64,000 nt of DNA from contig JAUCMP010000026.1 in the NCBI GenBank assembly GCA_030770545.1, forward strand, positions 1,344,501 through 1,408,500, in the 5' to 3' direction. Below are positions 27,338 to 37,429 of the stretch, piece by piece. The notes beneath the pieces were generated by a model. That model was not told where the DNA came from. It did no database searches and worked only from the letters and a program-made list of their open reading frames with translations. The stretch comes from Macropodus opercularis. Lineage: Eukaryota; Chordata; Actinopteri; Anabantiformes; Osphronemidae. Position numbers and translations under genes: made by a program. Numbering within the stretch: position 1 is the stretch's first letter; each line of letters begins with the position of its first letter.

Positions 27338-29249
27338 ATGAAGAGACAAAACGCCAGGACGCTCGCCCTCATCGTCAGCATCCTCACCTACCTGGTGGTC
27401 GGCGCGGCCGTGTTCGATTCCCTGGAGTCGAAGCAGGAGAAAAGTCACAAGAGGAAGCTCGACGCCAGAAAGTACGAGCTCATGCGCAAATACAACTTGA
27501 CCAAAGAGAACTTCGAGGAGCTGGAGAACGTGGTTGTGCAGCTCAAGCCCCACAAAGCTGGGGTGCAGTGGAAATTCTCCGGGTCCTTTTACTTCGCCAT
27601 CACTGTGATTACGACCATAGGTGAGCACCAGGCACGTTGTCGCCAGGTCTACTGTGAAATTGTGTTTTTGTCGAGGCTGAACGCAAACGCATGTTACTCA
27701 AAGATGCTCGTTCCAGGGCCGTAGCCGGGCTTTCAGCGGCCCGAGGCCGTGGACCCACCTCTGAACCACAGCTTGTGTTTGTAGGGTCTGATTAGCAGAT
27801 CCATGAAAGGGTCGAAAGCCAACTGCGGGTTGTGTTGCTCAGCGGGTCCCGGTCGTTCAGACCAGGCCTCCGAACCCTGGAGGGTTTGCTTTAAGCCACT
27901 AATTCAACCCCCGAACAGATTTACAGATAAAAGGCTGCTGTAGCCGTTTAAATGAAATCCTTCAGGTAAATGTCTGTTTCTAAATTATACAGCACCTTGA
28001 TAAAAGATATTTGAATTTTGACACATAAAATTAGATTAGCATAAAAACACGTTGCATAACTGAGGTGAACAAGGAAATGGAAAAAAGAAAAGAAGAAAGA
28101 TCTGTTATTACTATTACTATTATCCGGTTCTTCATCTACTTAGCTTGACGAGTGTGAGGATTTGACTCAGTGTAACGTCAAATTCACTTTTTTTTATATT
28201 TTACTTTAACCAGACTCACCCTCTGTCCTTGGTGGTTTATTTTAATGTCATGCAGGTTGTGGGATTTTAAATTTAATTCAGTGTGTTGCTGTCCATCTCG
28301 TTGTTCTGGTTTATTTAATTATTAATTGTGTTGGCGTTAAAAGGTGCCGATCTCTCGCTCAGGTTACGGCCACGCGGCGCCCAGCACCGACTCAGGGAAA
28401 GTGTTCTGCATGTTCTACGCCCTCCTGGGGATCCCGCTCACCCTGGTCATGTTCCAGAGCCTGGGCGAGCGGATCAACACGTTCGTCAGGTACCTGCTTC
28501 ATCAAGCCAAGAAGTGCCTGGGAATGCGTCAGACCGAGGTCTCCATGGCGAACATGGTGACGGTGGGCTTCTTCTCCTGCATGAGCACCCTGTGTGTGGG
28601 GGCTGTGGCGTTCTCCTACAGCGAGGGCTGGAGCTACCTCCACGCCTTCTACTACTGCTTCATCACCCTCACTACCATCGGCTTCGGAGACTACGTGGCG
28701 CTGCAGAAGGATGACGCGCTGCAGAACGACCCTCGCTACGTGGCGTTCTGCTTTGTCTACATCCTCATGGGCCTCACGGTGATCGGCGCGTTCTTAAACC
28801 TGGTGGTGCTTCGCTTCCTGACCATGAACACGGAGGACGAGTGGAGGGATGCCAAGCAGAAGGCCCTGCTGTCCGTTAACAAGCCCAGAGGAGAGGTGGC
28901 TCGTTTGATACCCATCTCGGCCTCGACCTCCTGCACGCCTGTAGCGGACGGCGCCACAAAGCCTAAAGATTTAAAAGGTGTCTACACTGAAGTGCTGCAT
29001 TTCCAGACTTTCTGCTCCTGCCTGTGGTACCGGAGCAAAGAGAAGCTGCAGGCCTCCGCCACGATCCCTCAGGAGCTGACGTTCTCCGATGCCTACTTGC
29101 AGCAGAGTAGCAACTGTCCTCACTACATGGAGCCTGGATCCACAGGCTGCGTGTGCAGCCCGCGTCAGTGCACGAGCATCAGCTCCATAACAACAGGCCT
29201 ACACATTCTGTCTCCGTTCAGGGTGTTTAAGAGACGCAGCTCCGTGTAG
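27338..29249 (+). CDS. kcnk3: Two-pore-domain K+ channel, TASK-1-like
   Basis: Two exons, 27338-27620 and 28363-29249 (TAG), encode 389 residues (human KCNK3 394). The product is an acid-sensitive background K+ channel in the plasma membrane. The start MKRQNARTLALIVSILTYLVVGAAVFDSLES is the TASK N-terminus with M1. The first pore filter is TIGYG with His98, the TASK proton sensor, and the second is TIGFGD. VLRFLT after M4 matches the anaesthetic-response element. The C-terminus KRRSSV fits the 14-3-3/COPI trafficking motif. FCSCLWYRSKEKLQ and SSITTGLH in the tail favour KCNK3 over KCNK9 or KCNK15. The single intron splits the first Gly codon of GYG. Fish have duplicated kcnk3, and the sequence alone does not say whether this is the a or b copy. 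Confidence 0.92.
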
Positions 29250-32200
29250 CCCGCGGTGCGGCGCGGTGCTTTGTGGTGCTACGATCCCAGTAAACCAGCA
29301 GTGGGACACACAAGAGGAGAAGCGCGCACAGTACTGTCAACGGCTCGATCGGCCGCTCTGTGTGCTGAGCAGTCAAGTAGGCGTGTCGGGAGGCGTCCGG
29401 TCACGCGTGTTGCACAGTGTACACAGCAGAGCAGGTGCTGCCGGAGTCGCGCTCGGTTAATGGCACCATAAAACAAAACTACATAACTGAAGCATCATTA
29501 ATCGTTGAGGTGCTGATTCAACTCAGGGTCTGACTTTTTAAAGTCGTCTTCATGATTTTGCCATCGTAGTATTAGTGACTAATGCAGTCGTGACTGCCAG
29601 AGCTTTACAAAAGCTGATGCTGACTCATGTGTAGAATCTCACTCGCTGCCCAAACTACTGGTGCATCAGCCCCAGAAACGGACGAATTACCTAACATCAC
29701 ATCAGCATAAGTGGAAACACAGGAACACGTCCCAAAGCGGCGCTAGAGCAGCAAAGCTCTGCTGGTGAGCGACCGACGCGAAGCCTACTCCAGCCTACTC
29801 CAGCTTACTCCAGCTCACTCCAGCCTACTCCAGCCTACTCCAGCTTACTCCAGCTTACTCCAGCCTACTCCAGCTTACTCCAGCCTACTCCAGCCTACTC
29901 CAGCCTACTCCAGCTTACTCCAGCTCACTCCAGCCTACTCCAGCCTACTCCAGCTTACTCCAGCTCACTCCAGCCTACTCCAGCCTACTCCAGCCTACTC
30001 CAGCTTACTCCAGCCTACTCCAGCCTACTCCAGCTTACTCCAGCCTACTCCAGCTTACTCCAGCTCACTCCAGCCTACTCCAGCCTACTCCAGCCTACTC
30101 CAGCTTACTCCAGCCTACTCCAGCTTACTCCAGCCTACTCCAGCTTACTCCAGCCTACTCCAGCCTACTCCAGCTTACTCCAGCCTACTCCAGCTTACTC
30201 CAGCCTACTCCAGCCTACTCCAGCTTACTCCAGCCTACTCCAGCCTACTCCAGCTTACTCCAGCCTACTCCAGCTTACTCCAGCTTACTCCAGCCTACTC
30301 CAGCTTACTCCAGCTCACTCCAGCCTACTCCAGCTTACTCCAGCTTACTCCAGCCTACTCCAGCTTACTCCAGCTTACTCCAGCCTACTCCAGCCTACTC
30401 CAGCTTACTCCAGCTTACTCCAGCTTACTCCAGCCTACTCCAGCCTACTCCAGCTTACTCCAGCTTACTCCAGCTTACTCCAGCTTACTCCAGCTTACTC
30501 CAGCCTACTCCAGCCTACTCCAGCCTACTCCAGCCCACTCCAGCCTACTCTGCCTGGCGTCTGCTGCAGGGTTACAGTCCCTCATTGTGACGCGCTGTTA
30601 GATACGTAGCTATGGCACAGTTCGCTTAGCTTAGCACAAAGGCTTGAAACAGAAGAAAGAGCCTTTAAAATTTAGACTAAACAGCAAAGACACAGACAGA
30701 AGCACAATATAGGCTAAGCCAACTGGTTCCTGGTTCTGCCTCTCAGTCCTGGACTTGAACCTCAGTAAAACAATCACACACCACTCAACGCGTGGCCTCG
30801 TCTTACTGGCGGTGAATGAACAGCAGCGTGTTCCCCACATTGCTGAAAGCTGTTGTCGTTCGTATTTCTGGACCCAGCGACACCTCAGACCCTCAGGCAG
30901 GAGTCGGACGCCAAGCGTTTCAGCCTCCACGCTGTCAAATGAAACCTCCAGGATTCTGATATGTAGCTTGCAGAGCAATCCAAGTCACATCTGGCCCCAA
31001 CAGTGGATGCTAACTATTTTTAGCAGCAGTCTGTGGTGGCAGATGGGAGCAGGTTTTCTGTGTTTGGACAACGGATAACGCGACTTGTCACTCACAGACA
31101 ATTATGCAACAATAGGCTGCGGGTGTGTGACTGATGGAAAAGGCGAAATCCGCCCTCAGACACAGCCCCTTATGTTTCTGGTTCTATTTTAGAGTTCAGT
31201 GTTTGTTTATAGGCAGCTTGACGCGATGTCACGTTACAGTTGTTTCTGAGGCTAAACTTCATTTGATGACTCGAATGGTCCAGACAAAGTCACCTGGACG
31301 ACGCAGAATCTTCCCCGTTCACATCTTTCCACCATGAGAGATGCTCGTTGGCACCGTGTGAAGTGAACTGATCTGCTCTGGTTCGTGATGATCCCTGTCA
31401 TGGACGGTACCTACTCAAAGTCTTTAGCACTATTGCACCAGTGAAGTGGACGAAGCTGAAAAATCATCACGATTTTCCTTCTGACGTGACTTTAACCAGA
31501 AACAACACAGAAAACAACTAATTCATCCAAGTACTGTATTAGGACCAAATCACGTTGCACTAGCACAAACAGACTTGATGGAAGGGTTTGACTGATGATG
31601 GGAGCAGACTAGTACTTGAAAAAACCTCTTTTGGGCCAAGGGATGAATGTGCAGACTACAAGTCTGTCGCACATCATGTCTACTGTAAAACACTGGAAAA
31701 TAATCCACAAGCACCTGTTTGTTGTTGAGCTTTGTTCTTTTTCTGGACGCACTGATCCCAGATCCATCATCTAGAACAGTTTTATGGAATCAGTGTGTGG
31801 ACACTGTCCGTTGTAGAAGCTGTAGTCGTGCCGTTTCACCGTTTCTATGCTGTTTCTCAACATGTGTCGTGTGAGGAAACTCTGCTGAATGTATAGAAAT
31901 AACGGTCGGGTCCAGATGGTTTCCCCATGGGAATTCTGACTGAGGTCCAATTCCTGACAACGTACAGCAGGTTAGTCATAAGCGGAAGTGTGGCAGTGTA
32001 TCGTTATGTCATGTTCGTGGTACTACGTGCGTACACACAGATTAAAGGCGAACCAATGGTGTGTTGGTGAGGTTCTGGTCCACAGCATATTCTCCTGTTG
32101 GGTGTTTTGAGGGTGGAATTCGGGAGCCTTCTCTGCTATTCAGGCTTTACTTCATTTTGTCGACTCCCATCATCGTGTGGTACCATAATGAAGAGGTGGA

Positions 32201-33655
32201 CAAAACCAAAGCTCCAGCACCTGAACAACGGTGCAGGACTGGGTGGTTCTGGGGGGAGCAGCGACAGGCCGCCCACCCATCCCCACCCCGACCCGCAGCA
32301 GAGGCAACGCTTCCATTAAGTAAAGCAATTCCGTGTAACACAGTGAATGAATAAGATGTTTGTATTATTAAATTGTTATTGTTCTTACTATTCGTTCCAG
32401 TAAAATGTTACGGATGCAAGAAAATAAACTGTCACCAATCATCCGTCTTGTTTAACCTAAATGACTTGACATTGCTTTAATTCATACATAACTGAGCTGA
32501 CACTGAACGTTGGTCAGGCCAAGACAGATAAGATAACCGATGATTAACGAGACAAACTGAACACGAGTCTGACGTCTAATTATCGGATCAGTAGAGACTC
32601 ATGACATCTCGAGAATTAAAAGCGCTCGGTGCCATGAACGCGTCAAAGTCATAATTAGTGTTGTGTCACTGAGAACAGGATTATGACATCAAAGCGCCGC
32701 GTGTCTCGTTATCAGAACTTGCTTGTCAGTGCAACATCAAACCAGCTTGTAGGTTCTGGCCCGGTGCCGGTGACTCTGCCTTCAGCCATCAGACGAGCAC
32801 AGAGAGGCAGCAGAAGGAGTATCCATTCGACAAATCCCTGTATTGACCCCCCGCGGAGGGAGCATCTGCTGTTTTCTGCTTTGGCCATAGACCTGAGTAT
32901 CTATGTCAAAGACAGAAATAGCTCCGTGCAGAAGGTCAGCGACGGCATCACATCATCGCTCTCTTCTGCGGTTCTGGAGAAAGTCGTGGGCAGGTTGAAA
33001 GTGAAGGTGTCGCATGTGTTTGCCCGTTTGGACTGAATGTTGACAGCTTAGCTTTTATCTGTGACAGAAATGTTGAACCTTTCATCTCAATCAATCAATA
33101 AATATGAAGGCAGTTAGCAGGTAGCTTAGCGGAAGACGAGGCAAAGGAAACATCTGTCTGTGGCTCAGTTTCTTTCTTGTTCCTCAGGTGAACTGCTCCG
33201 TTCTGTGGCTTAGTCGCTGTCACCAGTGTGGTTACCTGTTAACAGACGTGCTGGCGTTTAGCTGCTGAGCTCAAGCTACATTTTGTCACTAATGCTGCAC
33301 TTTCGTCGCATAGTTTGATGACGAGCTGGATAAATGTGTTTACAAGCTCCAAGTAAAGTGTGAGTCACAAGTAGCAGGACGTGCGACCAGCGCGGATCCC
33401 ACGGGCCGCCACAAATACATCCATTCAGCCCAGATTACGGAAACGCCTCCGAATGACGTCATCGGGATTTAGCCGCTCGGCGCAGGGGCGCGTTCACCGG
33501 CGGAGTTGATAAAGTCGCGTGAGGCCAGTTACCAAACCGGGGCCCGAGCAGGTCGCGCACAGTGAGCGAGCGGGGCGTTGCAGTGTCCGAGGGGCAGTGA
33601 ACGTCACGCGTACACTGACTAAAGTTCAGACTCCGCGAAGCCCCGAGGATCCAAC
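29250..33655. other. kcnk3-marc1 intergenic region
   Basis: This 4.4-kb gap holds the kcnk3 3'UTR (no clear AATAAA close to the stop), the decamer minisatellite at 29781-30550, and otherwise unremarkable sequence. A 117-codon open frame at 32683-33036 has no family features. The last 250 bases are CpG-rich and probably include the marc1 promoter and 5'UTR. Confidence 0.6.
29781..30550. repeat. 10-bp minisatellite, 77 units of CAGC(C/T)(T/C)ACTC
   Basis: Seventy-seven head-to-tail decamers run without a single insertion or deletion. Variation is almost confined to positions 5-6: CT (most common in the left half), TT (more common to the right), TC (five units, at 29811, 29921, 29961, 30061 and 30311) and one CC (30531). 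The first unit has A at position 1. Because ten is not a multiple of three, the plus strand stays open for 278 codons, a composition artefact. On the minus strand each unit carries TAG or TAA, so stops are frequent. Confidence 0.98.
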
Positions 33656-36164
33656 ATGAACCTCAGAGACGCGGTGGCGAACTCGGTGGCCCAGAACCGA
33701 CGGGCCGCGCTCCTGGTGGCGGGAGCCGGCGCCGCCGCGCTGGGGCTCGGTCTGGGGCTCGGTCTGGCCTATAGGTACCTGCGCAGGCCGGAGAAGCGGG
33801 TCCGCGTGGGCGTAGTGTCGCAGCTCTTCATCCACCCGCTGAAGTCTGGGAAAGCGCAGCGTGTGGCGCGCGCGCACTGCCACAAACTCGGCCTGAGGTC
33901 CGGAGACGCGCAGGACCGGTGAGTTGGGCACGAAGGCCCCGGTTCGGTTCAGCAAACGGCGCTTCGCCAGCTGTTACCTCCTCGGGCCAGAGTCACCAGC
34001 ACCGAACCGCCGTTTGCTGTTCTGTACGTTTCTGCTGCTAAACTATTGAAATTGGCTCCTGACGCTGTGAAACACGGAGGTAACGGAAGCAAACAAACGT
34101 CCTGCTGCAGAACCGTGGAAGCATCTGGGGTTTGACGTCTCTAAGCGGATGAAATAAACACACACAGGTGGTGAAACGGAGCCTTGGAGGAGATAAGGCC
34201 CAACCTCACGGTGGCGCTAGAGGGACAGCGGATCCTAGAGGCCTTAGAATAGCTGATGAAAAAGTGATGGAGAAGCAGCCTGTGGTCACTGCACCCAACA
34301 GGCCAAAGAGCCAAAGAGCCGCGGCGTCGAACGCTCTCCTGGCTCCAGTCTGAGCACAGCCCGTCTCCGGTTTACTGAAGTCCAGCACAGCATTTGTGTC
34401 GTTAAACGATTAATTCCTCACATAATCCTGGTTTTGTTCAGTGTCTGAAAATAAAAGTGGGATTTCTGCATGAGTCAGACGCCGTAGCATCAGTGCTGCC
34501 GTGTGTTGCCACCAGCTCTCGTTTTGTTTTTATCCCTGTCGCTTTGCCTCGTGTCTGTGAGAAGCTGTCGCTGGACCCGGCAGGACAACCCACGGTTGTC
34601 GTTCTGGTTTCAGGCACTGGCTGGTGGTGACGGAGGACGGGCACATGGTGACGGCCAGGCAGGAGCCTCGCCTGGTGCTGGTGTCCCTGACCTGCAACGG
34701 GGGCCTGGTTTGCCTGAACGGACCCGACATGGAGGAGCTGAGGTTCCCCGTGAGGCAGCCGGACAACCGCGTCATGGACTGCAGGTCAGTGTCGGGACGG
34801 AACCCAACCTCCAGCTGTTGTCACCGCGTTCACGCTTCTTGGGGTGTTTGTGCCGCAGAGTGTTCAGCACCGACATCCAGGGCCGGGACTGCGGCGACGA
34901 GGCGTCTCGCTGGTTCACTCGGTACCTGGGCGCAGAGAAAACCTTTCGCCTGGTGCACTTTGAACCGCAGATGAAGCCGAGGAGGTCGGTGGACAGCGAG
35001 CCTCTCTTCCCGAAAGCTGAGGTAGCGTGTGTGGTTCATTTGCAGGTTAAAGGTCCTGACGCAGTGATAAAGTGCATCTGGACCTTTGACCAGTTTGTCT
35101 TAGCAGCAGGTGAAAGTGTGTAAACAAAACGTTGGTTTTCTAAGCTGTTCACCTGCCTTGGATGCCTCCCTCTGGCATATTGTGCTGATTCATCTGATTT
35201 GGCTTAAGCCCAGCGAGGTGAAAACGTAAGAACAGCAGCTGGCTTTATAAGCGTCCATGTGGTGGATGGTGCAGGACAAATGCTAAATGACGCTGCTGAT
35301 GCCCGTCCCGCTGCCTGACGCTGCCGGTTCCTCCCGTCTGTCCAGAAGGTGGCGTACCCAGACGTCGCGCCCGTGATGCTGCTGTCCGCGGCCTCCGTTA
35401 AGGATCTGAGCAGCAAGCTGGAGAAGGCCGTCACCGTGGAGCAGTTCCGCCCAAACATCGTGATAAGCGACTGTGAGCCGTTTGCTGAGGTGAGCTCAAG
35501 GTCGAACCTCAGGGCAGACAAATGAAATCAAATACACGACAGAACTAACGGTCTCCGCACTTAGAAACACAAGGTTTTATTCCTCCTGGCTGAAAACGCA
35601 TCATCTGCTCGTGACTAATACTTCGCCCTTCTCAGCGTGGACTAAATTTAACGCCAACTGCTCTGCTTTTTCAGGATTCGTGGGAAGAGCTTCAGATTGG
35701 CAGCGTGCGACTGCAGCGCGTGATGTCGTGTGGAAGGTAACGTGTTGCTGCTGCGCTCAGACTGTGGCCAGAGACGGTGGAAGGTTTAGGGTTCGATTCC
35801 CTGGCTGAGATCTTTGTTCGACTTCGTTTTATTTGCGTGGGCTCGTCTTAAATGATGAAAACCTACTGTGGCTGTTGTCGTCTCCAGATGTCTTCTCACC
35901 ACAGTTGACCCCGAAACCGGGATAATCAGCAGGAAGGAGCCACTGGACACTCTGAAAAGGTGAAGCCCGAGATCCAGCACGCAGGGACGGTTGGTCGCTG
36001 TTTGTTCTCCTAATCCCTCTGAACAATGTCCACGCAGCTATCGTCTGTGCGATCCGTCCGAGAAACACATCTACAAGTCGTCTCCGCTGTTCGGGCAGCT
36101 GCACACGGTGAATAAAACGGGAGAGCTGCAGGTCGGCGACGAGGTTTATAGGATCAGCCGCTGA
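33656..36164 (+). CDS. marc1: Mitochondrial amidoxime-reducing component (MOSC-domain molybdoenzyme)
   Basis: Seven exons, 33656-33918, 34614-34784, 34859-35021, 35346-35489, 35675-35736, 35888-35959 and 36038-36164 (TGA), give 333 residues (human mARC1 337). The enzyme reduces N-hydroxylated compounds on the outer mitochondrial membrane using molybdenum cofactor and electrons from cytochrome b5. The N-terminus has a basic segment, then a Gly/Ala/Leu membrane anchor (about residues 18-38) and the MOSC N-terminal barrel (VSQLFIHPLKSGKA). SSPLFGQLH lies near the end. Cys269 in GRCLLTTVDPETG aligns with the Mo-binding Cys of mARC. Whether it is orthologous to mARC1 or mARC2 cannot be settled here; fish may have a single gene (mtarc1). 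Hhipl2 lies tail to tail downstream. Confidence 0.92.
35784..35803 (+). repeat. Isolated B-box-like sequence in marc1 intron 5
   Basis: The sequence GGGTTCGATTCCC is a perfect tRNA-type B box, but I find no convincing A box or SINE body next to it. It may be a SINE remnant. Confidence 0.3.
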
Positions 36165-37429
36165 GGAAACGTCACGACAGTCACCAGACGGAGCGAGAAG
36201 TAAAATGGAAATACTGAGAATACACAACTTTACTATAACTACACACGCATCACATGCAGATGAACATATACTGTAATAAGAATCCTTTCTAGTCGCCTCC
36301 TGTGTAACTAAAGGAACTTGAAGTAAAGATTTCTAACAGCTGCACGTTGAGTCGACTGGTTCCTGAAATGTAACAGAGTCGCTGGGTTTGTGCTGTTCAG
36401 CTAAACGTCATCAGAGGCGTCGGTTGAATCTGTCGACGACTTATTTGCTGTTATTTATTATTTCATATTAGATTTCACGAGATCGTTGCGTTTGACCTGT
36501 TTACCTGCAGTTCAAAGCAGAAACGCCTGCAGCTAATGACAAACTGAGCTGCACCGCAGGAGAAGACCCGTCGTCACAGAACCAGGGCCTTGGAGGAGCC
36601 GTTACCTCCCTTTTGTTGTGTGGTGTGTGTGAAGCAAGAAGATCCAATGCGTCAATTTGAGCAGTGAGACGTTCTTGAACGCAGACTTGTGCCGTCTGTA
36701 ATTTTCCTTGTGGTTGAACGAATAGAGAGCGACCGGTAAACTCACCTACAAGTCCAGACTGCACACGACAGCCACGCTGGTCTGATGTGGAGGCTAATGA
36801 CTACATGAGGATCCATCGTGGTGTCTCCAGCATTTAACGAGTTAGGCAGGAACAAGCGAAGAATCCCAGACGTTTGTATGACGGGATGAGCGAACGTCTG
36901 CAGGACTCGATGCCGTGTGTGTGATCGTTGGTGGACCAGAGGGGAAGTTAAAAGGCTGCATGTGACCTTTGACCTTTTTAGCAGCAGCCGTTTGCGAGGC
37001 CACGCGGTTCTGGTATCGTGGAGGATGGTGTTGTGCTGTCGCAGAAGGCCGTCGAGCGGCTGGAGAACCACAGCGCATAGCTTCACGCATACAGCAGTGA
37101 TTACAGGAGCCAGCGGTTCCAGCTACGATCAGGAGCAGGGTTTAATTACAGACGGGCGCTCGGCGCACACACACACTTCTCAATGTTTATTCTTAACACA
37201 TGCGTGTGTGGCTAAATTAGAAGAGTTTTACTATACTGGGCCTTGTTATAGTTAGAAAGCGTTTTATCAACTTCAAACCGATCTGACAGCAGGGATTAAC
37301 TTTAGCTTTATGACAGTCAAAAATAAAAGCTACACAGACTACATGGTTTTGTGACACGTGACTCAGCTCAGCATCAGAGGTTCTGTCCGCAGGTGACGCT
37401 GGCCAGCGCCGCTTCCGTGCGGTGGCGCC
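36165..37429. other. marc1-hhipl2 tail-to-tail intergenic region
   Basis: Both 3'UTRs must lie here. No canonical AATAAA follows closely after marc1; the first plus-strand AATAAA outside the gene is at 37322. On the minus strand TTTATT at 37186-37191 would serve hhipl2. If both are used, the two transcripts overlap by about 140 bases. Confidence 0.5.
37186..37191 (-). promoter_or_regulatory. hhipl2: Polyadenylation signal, hhipl2
   Basis: The minus strand reads AATAAA about 240 bases downstream of the hhipl2 stop codon. Confidence 0.5.

Noticed and set aside
29781..30550. CRISPR-like array
   Set aside because: The units are contiguous decamers with no spacers, in a vertebrate genome.
29765..30601. 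278-codon open frame of AYSSLLQPTP repeats
   Set aside because: A stop-free decamer repeat read in three frames; no promoter, splice or family support.
32683..33036. 117-codon plus-strand open frame between kcnk3 and marc1
   Set aside because: No recognisable domain and no splice continuity; composition like the surrounding non-coding DNA.
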